A stretch of DNA of 64,000 nucleotides from JAJDIA01 sp031555735 (GTDB taxonomy: Bacteria; Bacteroidota; Bacteroidia; Bacteroidales; Tannerellaceae). The position numbers and the translations under genes were made by a program. The notes beneath the pieces are model-generated. The model ran no database searches, was not told where the DNA came from, and was given only the letters and a program-made list of their open reading frames with translations. The stretch lies in NCBI GenBank assembly GCA_031555735.1, contig JAVBUE010000002.1:47806-111805 (forward strand), written 5' to 3'. How positions within the stretch are numbered: the first letter of the stretch is position 1; every line of letters begins with the position of its first letter. Shown in pieces: positions 45,639 through 56,729 of the stretch.

Positions 45639-45646
45639 CAAAGATA
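45639..45646 (-). promoter_or_regulatory. -7 promoter element for the TonB-dependent receptor
   Basis: TATCTTTG on the minus strand, 40 bp before the start at 45599. Confidence 0.5.
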
Positions 45647-45717
45647 GCGTATTCTCCACGAATACAGGCGTATTGATTTAATTTAAACCAACTACGCAGC
45701 AAAAAAGACAAATTGGA

Positions 45718-48700
45718 TTATTGCGCCAGCGAGAAGCGGATACTCACCCCATAGTTGGAATTGGAGGTGGGGAAAGACGCGCTGGACACCAGAGGCTCAT
45801 TGATCTGCAGGTCATAAAAGGCGCGCAGGGAGAGGGCGCGGCTCAACCCGTAATCGGCGGAGAACGTGATTGTCTTGCGGATATTCCCGCTGGTAGCCTG
45901 TGTCAGGTTCTCTTCGATCTTCCGGATAAGCGACTGCATCTTGTCGTACGCGAAATCAAGCCGTACCGTCAGGTCGTTGCTGAAGTTCTGCGTCGCTTTC
46001 ATGCCCATCACCTTGTTGAACTGCGTCATCTTATAGCCCAGCCCCACCTTGATGCCGTTGCTCAGCCCTTCCACGATCTGGAAAGACGCGATGTTCAAAC
46101 TGAGCGTGCGTGCTTTCTGCAGGTCGATGGTTCCCGTCACATTATTCAGCAACGTGGCATTCACCCCGAACAGCGGGTTGAACGCTTCGGTGATACTCAC
46201 CGTCGATATCTCAAAGGGTGACGAGGGTACAGGATTACCGGTCTGCACATTCCGGATATACCCCAGTCCGTCGCCCGCATCCGCCCAGTTGAGGTAAGAA
46301 TTAAACGAACCCACATTATAGAGGCTCCGGTATTGGTGGCTAAGGATAAAACTCTTGAAATACTTCTTGATGAGCGGCACCTTGATCAGTCCGTCGTACG
46401 TCACACGCCAGGAGGGGAAAAGGCTCGAGAGCGACGGGAAAGCCGTCGTCGCTATCTTATCCGGGCTCTTACCCGAGTAGGCTGCCAGGAAGGCGGGGAT
46501 CAGTACATCGGTAGAATTGCGGCTCACCTTTCCATAGGCCTGTTGGTAGTCGGCTCCGGCGAAGGGCGTTCCCGCCATCCATCCGTTGTCCGGGTATCGG
46601 CCACTGTTATCGTAGCTCGACTGTAACCGTGAAGCCAGCACATCCCGATAGGCGAGGAAGTTGTTGAAAGCCTTTGATTTGTAGCCGTTCTCCAGGTCAC
46701 CTCCCCCTTCGAATGCCGTTTTAAGGGTGGATACCGTCATCATGAACAATCCGCCGGTACGGTCGGGCATTCCCGCGTACATGAAATTGATCTCCGAGTT
46801 ACGCGTATCCGTCCGGTCGGCGGTAAGGTCTATTTTGAATCCGGAGAAAGGCTCCAGCAACGCACGTGCCGTCAACCGCTTGCTGCTGCTGATCATGGCT
46901 GGTGTCACGTTGGTCTGGCTCATCACCAGCCAACCTCTTTCCGCCGCCTCATCCACATATTTCCTATCCACTCCTCCGAAGGCAAACCCGATGCCGGGCG
47001 CCCAGAGGTTGCCCATCCGTTCCTGTCCGAATATGTCGCCGATCTCCGGACGGAAGCCAGGCAGCATCATCCCGTCATTCAGTGAATAGTCGATATTGAA
47101 CCGACGTACCATCATCAGGAAGCGGGTGGAATATTCGGCGATATGGATAAAGGTATTCTCCGTCGCTTTCGGCCCCGGCATGATCGTCAATGTCAGCGTG
47201 GCGGTATCTTTATTCTCTACCCGGATCTGTCCGAGGTTCAACGATTTATACTTGATGGCATACATACGGCCATCGGCGCCACGCGCCACGACGCGCACCT
47301 TCTTGCTGAACAGGCCGTGATCCACCACCGTACCGCTATCCCGATTGAGGGTGACCTGCTTCTCCACCTTCAATTGCCGTTTGGTAGCCGCCGCCTGCCG
47401 GGCAGGGGTCCGTGTATCCGAGAACTTTTGGTTTATCTTTCGCAGGTACGGGTTCTTATTATATAACGCGATGAGGTTGAACACGCTGTTGGTGCTTACC
47501 ACCCGTTGGTTGCGGATTGTATTCCCGATCTCCATATCCACGCTGCCGGTATTGGCGCCACGGTCCCAGTTATAGGTGGCATTGTAAGAAGCCGTGGCAT
47601 TCACCCAGTCGAGCACCGGGATAAACTGCAGGGGCAGGTTCCAGGTGGCCATAAACTGCTGGTCGTATTTCATCGGCGTACCCAGGTCGCGTATGCTTTG
47701 CATCACCGTATCTTTCCACAACTGATACTGGTCAGGGTTCACCTGTTTGTTCACCTGCACATACGGTTCTTCGATCCGGGCATTGGTGCCGGAGCTGAAC
47801 GAGGCCGTCAGGTTATTGGTAAAGTTCCACGTCAGCCGGAAAGCACGGTCCCACATGAAGTTCTGGCTGAAGGAAACAGGGATGTTGTTCGGTTGGCCGG
47901 AGTTGAGGTTGTTCAGGTCGCGCAACTGGATTTCGTAATAATTACGCATCATGGCGGTCTGGAAACTGATATTTGACGGCAGGTAGTTCAACGCGAATTG
48001 CTTGACATACCGGGTATAGCCATTATCCTGTTTGACCTTCGCGAACGGACGGAACGGCTTGACATAGGGCGTATAGCTGTAGGCGAAGTTACCCCGGTAG
48101 TCTTTCGTCGTCTCATATTCCGTTTCCGGATTCTTCTTGTTGTTTTCGCTATACGAATAACCCAGCGAGAAGTTGGCCGGGTCGTACGGCATCGGTGTTT
48201 TACTCCGGATATCCACCTTCACATTATTAAATGAGATACTCTTGGTGGTGGACATATCCTGCGAGAAGTTTTTGATCGAATCTTTTTCGGCCTGTGTCTC
48301 CACGTCATCGAGGGCATCCTTCAATTCGATATCCTGATCCAACGGATTATACTTGGGACTGATCGTTTCCTTCGAATAGGCGTAATATACCGGGATGTTC
48401 ACCTTCGCCTGTTCGGGGAAGAACTTACCCAACTGGATATTGGCGGAGACGTTGTACTGCGAGTAGTCGTCCAACCGCCGTTCCATCAGCGACTGGTCGA
48501 GGGCGCCAAATCCCGCCGTCTCGATCCGTCCGGAGAGGTTGACCGATCCGAGATCGGACAGTTGCACGTTCAGATTGGCATTGGCAGCCCATCCACCGTC
48601 TTCGTTGAAATCGGTGAGCCGCAGCTCATTCACCCAGATCTCACCGCTTTTGATGTCTTTCGAATGGTTACGCACCCCGATCATAATGGTTTTCACTTCC

Positions 48701-51700
48701 GACAAGGAGGGATTACCGATGATACTGACGGTATTGCGCGCATTGTCCGGGTCGTATTCCGAGAACACCTTCTGGTAAGAGACGCCCGCCGCCCCTTCAC
48801 GTTTGGCTTTATTCCGTTTGAGTTTGAGGTTGGTCAGCACTTCCAGATTGAAGTTCAGCATATTCGGCGACGGCCATACTTTCTCCCGGTCGGCTTCCGA
48901 ATTCGAGGTATAGTGACTGTCCGGCGGCGTCAGGGTAAGCGGCACTTCATATTCATAGTAGTTGTTCTTATAGTCGGAACCCAAGCGGATAAAGACCGAC
49001 AGGTCGCCGTCACGCAGTTCGGTATCGTTCATCGGCAGCGCCTCGGCGTGGGTGAACAACTGCATGCGCTTATACTGGCGGAGGTCGTAATTGGTGCTCT
49101 TATAGACGGCACGGGCGTCGAGGGCTTCCAGGTTGGTGACCTTCATCGACAGCGCCTGTTCGTTCAGCTGCACCAGCTGGGGCTGTCCGGGATCCTGTTG
49201 GCGGGAAACACCCGGAGGCAATACATAGTTGACCGGTTCCCGGTCGCCATTCTCTTCGATATTGACCGACGACACCTCCACCTTTCCCTGTCCGGTAGCC
49301 AACATGGCCGGATCGGACAGATCCTGTTCATAAGTACGCCATTCGCCGCGGACAAGTTCGAAAGAACCGAAGCGCATGAATGTGGAGTCGCGGAAACCCG
49401 TCATATACATACGCATGAAGCGGATGGTCTTGAAATCGCGTATGCCTCCGATCGTCCGATCGAATTTCTTGACGGGGATTTTGAAGAGGTACCATGTCAC
49501 CGTTTCATCCTTCGTTCCATTGGCTAAGGTCGGCGTTACTTTCCGTATCTCGGTGATGTAGTTGCTGCCCACCGCCTTCATGGCGTCCGGACGGATGCTT
49601 ACTTTATACTCGAAGTAGCGTTCGTTCTTGTTCAGGTTATTATCCTGGTTGATATCTTCCACATCGGGAACATTCTTGGCCGAAGAGTCATAGCGGTCGG
49701 TCGATTCACGGGAATTACCCTCCGTACCATTGTAATGTTTGTAGCGGGTAAGGATATCGGCACCCTGGTTATCATAATAACCACCCCGGTAATACATGAA
49801 GTCATCACCCGCTGGGTCGTTGAAGGGCGAAAACGGATCGGCATTCATCTTGGCAATGGTTTCGCCGGACAGGCGGGCGCGCAGCTTATCCATATAATCC
49901 ACATAGGTGACAAAGCCTTTTTCCTCATCGGTAGAAAGGCCGTTCAACCCCACATCCTGCTTTTCACGGGCGCCAGCCGTGTTATCGAATGCATAGACCG
50001 TGCTTTGGATACGGGGCACTTTCCCCCAGACGGTATAATCGATCTTCGTCGTATCCCCATCCACCGGCAGTCCGTTTTCGAAAAATTTCTTTTCGTCTTT
50101 CAGGATATCTTCGGATATCTCCCCCAGGTTGAAATAAAGGTCGCCCCCCTTACTGTCCGGGTTATAGATAAAAGGGTCAAGGAGCCAGAACTCGATATAC
50201 TCGATATTGGCTGTTTCGAAATCGCTTTGCTCCACCTTGCGCATGATACCGCCCCACCGTTTTTCCGGATTCATCAGTGTACCATCCGGATTGACATGTT
50301 CGGCATCCAGGTTGTAGGGACCGCGTTCTTTCGGATAATAGGCCAGGTTCAGGACAGGCAGCGTGGTGGCATCGCTGATACCGGTTTGTTTGTTGGGATA
50401 CAACTCCTCCACATACACCGCGCGGGCGTAATGGTTCGACTGGTCTTCTTTCGTGATTCCCGGTGGCAGCCGCGATGAGTTCTTACGGGTGAAGATACCA
50501 TCCACATAATACCAGGCCAGGAGGGAACGGTTCATCCCGTACTCGATCTTGTTCACATATTGCGATCCTGCTTCCGGAAACAAGGGATTCGGTCCGTCAT
50601 CGTAAGGCGTGCCGGACAGGTTCCACGCATAGGGGCTCTGGACATTGAAGCCGCTCTGGGTAGATTCGAAATCGTCGAGGTATGAATAGCCTCCGGTATA
50701 TTTATTCTCGTAATGACCGGCGATCAGATGCGCAAATTCGGCATTGAACGAAATCTGGCTGGGCTGGGTAAGCGTCAGCAGCGGCAGTTTGTCGAACACA
50801 CTGGTCAGCCACTGGCTCTCTGTCTTATAGGACGTATTCAGCCCCCACAAGGTGTTTTTAATGGATTCATCCCCCCAGGCCGTCTTCGTGGTCAGCGGCA
50901 TCTCCGACATGTGCATAATCGTAGCACCCAGGCTAAAGTCTTTGCTGAAGGTATAGTTCAGGTCGAGCCCCATCATGGTTTTCCGTTGCATACCGTATGT
51001 GCCCTGGTTTTCGAGCGAGGCGCTGACCGGCGTACCACTGGATATAATCGCCTCGTTGAGAATCGTCACCCGTCCGGCGGTATAATCTACGATATAGTCC
51101 ACATTCTCCGTCAGCAAAGCCCCTCCCGCCTTGACACGGACAGAGCCACGCGCCACGTTGGTAGCGCCCAGATCCAGCTCGGCGCCTGAGGAAGCCTTGT
51201 ATTCACCCCGGAAGATGAATTTGTTTTTCTCGGCGATCTGCCGGGCAACGGTCAGTGTGGAATCATACAATTCCTGGAATACGTATTTATCGGCGATGGC
51301 ATCACTCCCGATTTTCTTCCGGAGATGTTCACCAAAGGGTTCGACCACGGGGAAGATGATCCGGCCGGTTTCCGACTGGACGGTATAGCCTTCCACAAAG
51401 TCGAAGAAGCCGTCGGCACGTACTTCATTCCGGGAGTCGAGCCGGTCGAGGTTCATCACCCGCAGCAGGATCGTATCCTTGATCGCCCCTTCAGGCAGGT
51501 AATTCACATAGGTACCCGTCGTATCACTCTGGAAGAGGATATCCAGGCGGAATTTTTCTTTCTGGATGGCGAAGGCATCCAGCGAATAGATGTTTTTCAT
51601 CATCAGCTTCCAGAAAGGCAGGTTGGGCGACATGACCGTACCTTTCAGCAGTTTAACGTACAGGCAACTGGTGGTGTTCTCCGGGTTATCCGTCGAAAAC

Positions 51701-53157
51701 TCACCCACCTGGTAGGTTTGTCCGTTGTACGTATATGAGTAAGCCACCGCCAGCACCTCATCCGGTTGCAACTGCGCTTTCAGCGAGAGGTAGCCCAGTT
51801 GTTTATTGATCGTATATTCCGACTCTTCGAGGCGGCGCGCGCTTTCGATATCCTCATAGTCAGACCCGCCGGTAAGCACGCCGGCGAACGCCTGGGTGAC
51901 GGTACTGATCGTACGGGCGTTGGGGTAATTATCCACCACGTTCTTGTACAGGTTATTGGCCTCGTTGTAGGGCAATGAAAGGGAACCGGTAGGAGTAACG
52001 AAAGCATCATTGCCGATATCCGCCCGGTCATGTTCGGCCAGGTCGGTGAAGGCGACAACGTTACGCGCCTGGTTGAAGTTCGCCCGTTTATTCGTGATCC
52101 ACACCTCTACGCGGCTGATATTAACCGGGGTATTGACGAATGGGAGGGTCCTCATCGCTCCGTCGTACTGGTCGTAAAAATAGTGCGCGAGGAAGAAATG
52201 CCTGTTCTCGTCGTACTTATCCACCGTCTTTTCAAAAGGCTTGGTCTGTACGCCTCCCCTGGAGTTCACTGTTTTGGATTCCGACTCCTGTTGGGCAAAG
52301 AGCGCGTTGACCCGCAGCTTCCCGAACTGCAGGTCGGCTTTCATCCCAAACAAGGCAGCGCCGCCATTGATGAGCGAGTTGCTGGTGTTCATACTCACAT
52401 TCCCCGCTTCGAGTGATTTGATGATCTCATCTTCTTCACCGGTATAGGCCAGCTTCAACTTCTTCGAGTCGAAGTCGAACGACGACTGGGTATTGTAATT
52501 CATGTTGAAATTCACCTTGCTTCCCACCGAAGCCTGCATGTTCAACTGCACATTCTCATCGAAATTGAAGAAGGTACGGTTGCGCGCCCGTTCAGGCAGC
52601 GAAGGGTCTTGCACCTTGTTGTTCTTCAGCCCCATGGTGATCTCCGCCGATCCCTGCGTACGTACACGTACACCACCGGGACCGAAGATCCGCTCGGCAG
52701 CGCCGATACCGAATTGCATATCCGTAAGCGACAGGGTGCTGCCGGTCTCCTTCGCATATTCTTCCGCGTTCTTCTGCCGGAAATACGAGTGCAGGGACTG
52801 CTGGAGGTTGTAGTCCTGGTATTCTTCGGGGGTGAGTTTCAAGGGAGTAGCCACATCCATCTCTCCCACCTGTGTACGCAAGAGGTATGAATTGGTCAGG
52901 ATATCATATTCCACGAATGTCCGAACGTTTTCCGGATCCTGCAGGTCGGCAGGCAACGGTTGGGTAATATCCTTATACCCCTGCGGGCTGGTTTTCGAAA
53001 CGGGGAAACGGGGTACCGTATCCTGCGGGACAGGCAACGGTTCCAGTTCAGGGGTATGAAGGGCATACGCCAAGAAATCGGCATTCAGCGAATACATGCC
53101 GATACCGAATAAAAAAAGTACTAACCAGAGAATATGTTTACGTATCCTTTTCTTCAT
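45718..53157 (-). CDS. sprA: SprA/Sov, outer-membrane translocon of the type IX secretion system
   Basis: 2479 residues, the giant beta-barrel (36 strands in the Flavobacterium structure) through which T9SS substrates cross the outer membrane. Family features: an N-terminal hydrophobic signal (about 8-28), early ARNRTFFNFDENVQLNMQAS-type segment and YNTQSSFDFD, repeated SprA_N-type blocks, and a C-terminal strand ending GVSIRFSLAQ. Length is within the usual 2300-2500. It follows ruvA by 28 bp on the same strand, a synteny known for sprA in Bacteroidetes. It implies that the host exports proteins with C-terminal T9SS signals and has the other T9SS parts elsewhere. Confidence 0.96.
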   Translation of the reverse strand: MKKRIRKHILWLVLFLFGIGMYSLNADFLAYALHTPELEPLPVPQDTVPRFPVSKTSPQGYKDITQPLPADLQDPENVRTFVEYDILTNSYLLRTQVGEMDVATPLKLTPEEYQDYNLQQSLHSYFRQKNAEEYAKETGSTLSLTDMQFGIGAAERIFGPGGVRVRTQGSAEITMGLKNNKVQDPSLPERARNRTFFNFDENVQLNMQASVGSKVNFNMNYNTQSSFDFDSKKLKLAYTGEEDEIIKSLEAGNVSMNTSNSLINGGAALFGMKADLQFGKLRVNALFAQQESESKTVNSRGGVQTKPFEKTVDKYDENRHFFLAHYFYDQYDGAMRTLPFVNTPVNISRVEVWITNKRANFNQARNVVAFTDLAEHDRADIGNDAFVTPTGSLSLPYNEANNLYKNVVDNYPNARTISTVTQAFAGVLTGGSDYEDIESARRLEESEYTINKQLGYLSLKAQLQPDEVLAVAYSYTYNGQTYQVGEFSTDNPENTTSCLYVKLLKGTVMSPNLPFWKLMMKNIYSLDAFAIQKEKFRLDILFQSDTTGTYVNYLPEGAIKDTILLRVMNLDRLDSRNEVRADGFFDFVEGYTVQSETGRIIFPVVEPFGEHLRKKIGSDAIADKYVFQELYDSTLTVARQIAEKNKFIFRGEYKASSGAELDLGATNVARGSVRVKAGGALLTENVDYIVDYTAGRVTILNEAIISSGTPVSASLENQGTYGMQRKTMMGLDLNYTFSKDFSLGATIMHMSEMPLTTKTAWGDESIKNTLWGLNTSYKTESQWLTSVFDKLPLLTLTQPSQISFNAEFAHLIAGHYENKYTGGYSYLDDFESTQSGFNVQSPYAWNLSGTPYDDGPNPLFPEAGSQYVNKIEYGMNRSLLAWYYVDGIFTRKNSSRLPPGITKEDQSNHYARAVYVEELYPNKQTGISDATTLPVLNLAYYPKERGPYNLDAEHVNPDGTLMNPEKRWGGIMRKVEQSDFETANIEYIEFWLLDPFIYNPDSKGGDLYFNLGEISEDILKDEKKFFENGLPVDGDTTKIDYTVWGKVPRIQSTVYAFDNTAGAREKQDVGLNGLSTDEEKGFVTYVDYMDKLRARLSGETIAKMNADPFSPFNDPAGDDFMYYRGGYYDNQGADILTRYKHYNGTEGNSRESTDRYDSSAKNVPDVEDINQDNNLNKNERYFEYKVSIRPDAMKAVGSNYITEIRKVTPTLANGTKDETVTWYLFKIPVKKFDRTIGGIRDFKTIRFMRMYMTGFRDSTFMRFGSFELVRGEWRTYEQDLSDPAMLATGQGKVEVSSVNIEENGDREPVNYVLPPGVSRQQDPGQPQLVQLNEQALSMKVTNLEALDARAVYKSTNYDLRQYKRMQLFTHAEALPMNDTELRDGDLSVFIRLGSDYKNNYYEYEVPLTLTPPDSHYTSNSEADREKVWPSPNMLNFNLEVLTNLKLKRNKAKREGAAGVSYQKVFSEYDPDNARNTVSIIGNPSLSEVKTIMIGVRNHSKDIKSGEIWVNELRLTDFNEDGGWAANANLNVQLSDLGSVNLSGRIETAGFGALDQSLMERRLDDYSQYNVSANIQLGKFFPEQAKVNIPVYYAYSKETISPKYNPLDQDIELKDALDDVETQAEKDSIKNFSQDMSTTKSISFNNVKVDIRSKTPMPYDPANFSLGYSYSENNKKNPETEYETTKDYRGNFAYSYTPYVKPFRPFAKVKQDNGYTRYVKQFALNYLPSNISFQTAMMRNYYEIQLRDLNNLNSGQPNNIPVSFSQNFMWDRAFRLTWNFTNNLTASFSSGTNARIEEPYVQVNKQVNPDQYQLWKDTVMQSIRDLGTPMKYDQQFMATWNLPLQFIPVLDWVNATASYNATYNWDRGANTGSVDMEIGNTIRNQRVVSTNSVFNLIALYNKNPYLRKINQKFSDTRTPARQAAATKRQLKVEKQVTLNRDSGTVVDHGLFSKKVRVVARGADGRMYAIKYKSLNLGQIRVENKDTATLTLTIMPGPKATENTFIHIAEYSTRFLMMVRRFNIDYSLNDGMMLPGFRPEIGDIFGQERMGNLWAPGIGFAFGGVDRKYVDEAAERGWLVMSQTNVTPAMISSSKRLTARALLEPFSGFKIDLTADRTDTRNSEINFMYAGMPDRTGGLFMMTVSTLKTAFEGGGDLENGYKSKAFNNFLAYRDVLASRLQSSYDNSGRYPDNGWMAGTPFAGADYQQAYGKVSRNSTDVLIPAFLAAYSGKSPDKIATTAFPSLSSLFPSWRVTYDGLIKVPLIKKYFKSFILSHQYRSLYNVGSFNSYLNWADAGDGLGYIRNVQTGNPVPSSPFEISTVSITEAFNPLFGVNATLLNNVTGTIDLQKARTLSLNIASFQIVEGLSNGIKVGLGYKMTQFNKVMGMKATQNFSNDLTVRLDFAYDKMQSLIRKIEENLTQATSGNIRKTITFSADYGLSRALSLRAFYDLQINEPLVSSASFPTSNSNYGVSIRFSLAQ

Positions 53158-53185
53158 CCCGTCCGTGACATCCGGTCTTTACTTG

Positions 53186-53770
53186 TTACAACATGCGAAG
53201 CGCCGCTTTGATTACCTGTTCGACCGATAACAAGGGTGAACCTTTCAGGATGGAGGCGACCGCTTTCTGCGAAGCCGTTTTCTGGAAACCAAGCATGGTA
53301 AGTGCCGCTACTGCCTCTTCCACGATCGAGTCACTGCCGGCAGGTATCGACATATCGGATACCCCTTCCGCTGTTTTCACCTTTCCTTTCAGGTCCACCA
53401 GGATCCGTTGCGCGGTCTTTGCCCCAATGCCCTTGACAGCTGTCAGCGCCGCTTCGTTACGCGAACCGATCACCTGCACCAGTTCGGCCGGAGAGAGTGA
53501 AGAAAGGATCATCCGGGCTGTATTCGGCCCTACACCCGAAACAGAGGTGAGCTGCAGGAACAATTCTTTCTCGATCTTTTCGGCAAAGCCAAACAACAGG
53601 TGGGCATCTTCACGGATCACTTCACAGATATAGATCTTTCCGCTGGTTTTTCCATTGAAAGCGCTGAACGTGTGTAAGGAAATATGTATTTCGTACCCGA
53701 TCCCATTCGCTTCCATAAGCATGCGCGCCGGTGCAAGTTCCGCTATTTCACCCCGAATATATGCTATCAT
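53186..53770 (-). CDS. ruvA: Holliday junction DNA helicase subunit RuvA
   Basis: 194 residues: OB-fold domain I (about 1-63), helix-hairpin-helix domain II (about 70-140; SGVGPNTARMILS and VKGIGAKTAQRI are the two HhH motifs), acidic-poor linker and domain III (about 148-194), which contacts RuvB. It binds four-way junctions as a tetramer. ruvB is not in the window. It precedes sprA in one probable transcript. Confidence 0.97.
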   Translation of the reverse strand: MIAYIRGEIAELAPARMLMEANGIGYEIHISLHTFSAFNGKTSGKIYICEVIREDAHLLFGFAEKIEKELFLQLTSVSGVGPNTARMILSSLSPAELVQVIGSRNEAALTAVKGIGAKTAQRILVDLKGKVKTAEGVSDMSIPAGSDSIVEEAVAALTMLGFQKTASQKAVASILKGSPLLSVEQVIKAALRML

Positions 53771-53929
53771 CGTGTTTTGATATTTTCTTATTTGTTATTT
53801 ACTTAAAATACATAAAATTCCTGCAAACCGGAACCTCAGGAAGTCAGTTTGCAGTAAATTGCTGTTGTAATAACGCAAAAATAAGTAAAAGCGTATATCC
53901 AACAGGTAAAAATAAGGCGCTGTTCCGGA

Positions 53930-55384
53930 TTATTGTTTCCAGAAGCCAGGCAACAGGATCGTCAGGACGGTAAAGATCTCCAGACGCCCGGTCAGCATCA
54001 GGAAAGAAAGGAACCATTTACCGATATCCGGAACATCGGCGAAGTTGCCTGCCGGGCCGAGCGTACCCAGTCCGGGTCCCACATTCCCCAGCGAAGTGAT
54101 CACGGCGCCAATCGATTCTTCGAAATCCACCCCGTTGAAGGTGAGTACCAGGCAACTGACGATGATCAGCGCCATGTATGCACAGGCAAAAGCCAGCACG
54201 CGTTGCACGATCTCACCAGATACCACATGGCCGTTCATCCGGACGGGAATGACCGCATGCGGATGGGTTTGTTTCATAAAGGCATTCGACAAATTCTTGC
54301 TCAGGATCACTACGCGCCCCATCTTCAATCCGCCGCAGGTAGAGCCCGAACAACCGCAGATAATCATCAGCAGGATGGCGATCCACCAGAAGAAAGCGCC
54401 CCAACCGATATAATCTTCGGTCATGAACCCGCTGGTGGAAATCAGGGAAACCACATTAAACGCTGCCGCCCGGAACGCGTTCTCCACCCCTGTCTCGTAT
54501 CCGTTCACCCATACCCACACTGCGACGATCCCGATGATGCCCGCCACAAAGCAGACGAACCACCGGAATTCCTCATCCCGGAACAGTTTCTTTCCCTGCC
54601 GGTTGAAGCAAAAATAAATCAATGTCATATTGGTGGAACCGATGAACATGAACAGCGTGATGATATATTCCGTATAAGACGAGTGGAAATACGCCACACT
54701 GGTGTTCTTCGTGGAATAGCCACCGGTGGAGATCGTTGTCAACGCATGGTTCACCGCGTCAAACAAATTCATCGGACCCGCCCAGAGCAGACCGACCAGC
54801 AACAGTGTCAGAAAGATATACACCCCCGACAACCGCTTCGCCACCTGCGCCACACGCGGCCGGAACCGTTCGTGCGTGATACTGGGTGTTTCCGCGTCGA
54901 ACAACTGGGAAGCGCCTCCGCCGAAGATAGGTAATAACGCTACTGTAAATACAATCATCCCGATACCTCCCTGCCACTGCGTCATACTGCGCCAGAACAG
55001 GATTCCTTTGGGTAAGGATTCGATATCGGAAAAGATGGAAGCCCCGGTCGTGGTATAGCCCGACATGCTTTCGAAATAAGCATCCGTCACACTCTGCGCA
55101 TATCCCCCCAGGTAATACGGCAACATGCCGAAGAAAGAAAACATCACCCAGGTAAGGGTCACCGTCAGCATCCCCTCCTTCCGTCCCGCCGCATACTCGT
55201 TCGCCCTGAACCCGATGAGATAGAGAGCGATTCCCGAACCTGCCAGTATCCCGTTCGCAATCAGAAAGGGAATAAAATCACCGCCATCGCCGAAAAAGGC
55301 TACACCTGTTGCCACCAGCATGATTAATGTCTCCAGCAGGAACATCAATCCGAGCATCTTGCATATAAATCGAATGTTGATCAT
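53930..55384 (-). CDS. trkH: potassium uptake protein TrkH
   Basis: 484 residues with about ten membrane helices; the four half-pore loops are recognisable by segments such as SGYTTTGASIF and TISTGGYSTKN. TrkH is the K+-conducting subunit gated by TrkA. Its start abuts the trkA stop (no base between), so translation is probably coupled. The 159 bp between its stop and ruvA hold no gene. Confidence 0.94.
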   Translation of the reverse strand: MINIRFICKMLGLMFLLETLIMLVATGVAFFGDGGDFIPFLIANGILAGSGIALYLIGFRANEYAAGRKEGMLTVTLTWVMFSFFGMLPYYLGGYAQSVTDAYFESMSGYTTTGASIFSDIESLPKGILFWRSMTQWQGGIGMIVFTVALLPIFGGGASQLFDAETPSITHERFRPRVAQVAKRLSGVYIFLTLLLVGLLWAGPMNLFDAVNHALTTISTGGYSTKNTSVAYFHSSYTEYIITLFMFIGSTNMTLIYFCFNRQGKKLFRDEEFRWFVCFVAGIIGIVAVWVWVNGYETGVENAFRAAAFNVVSLISTSGFMTEDYIGWGAFFWWIAILLMIICGCSGSTCGGLKMGRVVILSKNLSNAFMKQTHPHAVIPVRMNGHVVSGEIVQRVLAFACAYMALIIVSCLVLTFNGVDFEESIGAVITSLGNVGPGLGTLGPAGNFADVPDIGKWFLSFLMLTGRLEIFTVLTILLPGFWKQ

Positions 55385-56722
55385 TTAGTTGAAGTAGTCT
55401 TCCAATTTGCGCATGGCCGAATCCATACAGAACACCACCACATGGTCGTATGCCTGTATCTGCATATCCCCGTTGATCATCATGGGCTCACCACCGCGGA
55501 TCAGTCCCCCCAGCGTCATATCATGCGGGAGGCGGAGGTCTTTCACCAGTTTCCGGGTGATCTTGGAATCCGGGCGCGCCACCAATTCCGCCACATCCGC
55601 ATTGGCAAAAGCCAGGCATTTGACGTTCGACACATCCGCATCCAGCAACAACTGGTAGATATGGCTGGCGGCGATCTGTTTCTTATTGATCACGGCGCCG
55701 ATATCCATATTCTCCGCCAGGGGGATATAGTCGAGATTCTCGATGGAGGCGACCGACTTGAACACCCCGAACCGTTTCGCCGCCATACAGGCCAGGATAT
55801 TGGTACTGGAGTTTTCCGTCAGCGCGACAAAAGCCTGCGCGTCTTTGATCCCTTCCTGCATCAGCAGCTCGGTATCACGGGCGTCGCCGTTGATAACCAA
55901 CACATTGTTAGGAACGACTTCAGCGATCCGGTGGCTCTTCTCCTTATCCGTCTCCATGATCTTGATCCGAATATTGCTCGGCAGGTACTGGCTGGCACGG
56001 ACGGCGATGCGTCCGCCGCCCATGATAATCACCTTTTTCACTTCCGGGTCGCTCTTTCCCGCATGCACGCGTACATCTTCTATATGCGCCTTCGTGCAGG
56101 TGAAGAACACCAGGTCGCCCGGTTCGATCCGGTCGGCACCCCGGGGAATGATCGTTTCATTCCGCCGTTTGATGGCTACGATATGGTATAGCTTATCATC
56201 GCTCGACAGCTCGTACAACCGTTTGTTGATCAGCTCGGAGTTCTCGCGTATCTTGACGCCGATCAGGATGATGGCTCCCCCGAACAATTCCCAGTACTGG
56301 CGCGCCCAGGGACGACGGATAGCCGTCACAATCTCCTTTGCCGCCAGCATCTCCGGATAGATCATCGAGTCGATACCCAGCTTTACGAAGAACTCCTTGT
56401 TCTTGGGCAACAGGTATTCGTAGTTATTGATACGCGCCAGTGTTTTACGCGCTCCCATACTATGCGCCAGCACACAGGCCGTAATATTGGTTGTTTCTTC
56501 CGGCGTCACACTCACAAACAGGTCGGCATCACGGATACCCGCCTCATCCAGGTCGCGGAGGGATGTCGGGTTACCCACAACAGGCAGGATCTCCATCGAC
56601 GAACGGGAAAAGGCCAATCGTTCTTCGTTCGGATCCATCAAAACAATATCCTGCTTTTCCTTGGATAACATTTTGGCCAGATACGTGCCTACTTCGCCGG
56701 CACCGGCAATGATTATCTTCAT
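55385..56722 (-). CDS. trkA: Trk potassium transporter regulatory subunit TrkA
   Basis: 445 residues: two RCK repeats, each a Rossmann NAD(H)-binding domain (GAGEVGTYLAK at about 6-16; GGGRIAVRAS at about 231-240) followed by a TrkA-C domain. It gates TrkH in response to nucleotides on the cytoplasmic face. It lies between a DUF5683 gene (7 bp upstream) and trkH. Confidence 0.95.
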   Translation of the reverse strand: MKIIIAGAGEVGTYLAKMLSKEKQDIVLMDPNEERLAFSRSSMEILPVVGNPTSLRDLDEAGIRDADLFVSVTPEETTNITACVLAHSMGARKTLARINNYEYLLPKNKEFFVKLGIDSMIYPEMLAAKEIVTAIRRPWARQYWELFGGAIILIGVKIRENSELINKRLYELSSDDKLYHIVAIKRRNETIIPRGADRIEPGDLVFFTCTKAHIEDVRVHAGKSDPEVKKVIIMGGGRIAVRASQYLPSNIRIKIMETDKEKSHRIAEVVPNNVLVINGDARDTELLMQEGIKDAQAFVALTENSSTNILACMAAKRFGVFKSVASIENLDYIPLAENMDIGAVINKKQIAASHIYQLLLDADVSNVKCLAFANADVAELVARPDSKITRKLVKDLRLPHDMTLGGLIRGGEPMMINGDMQIQAYDHVVVFCMDSAMRKLEDYFN

Positions 56723-56729
56723 AGATAAA

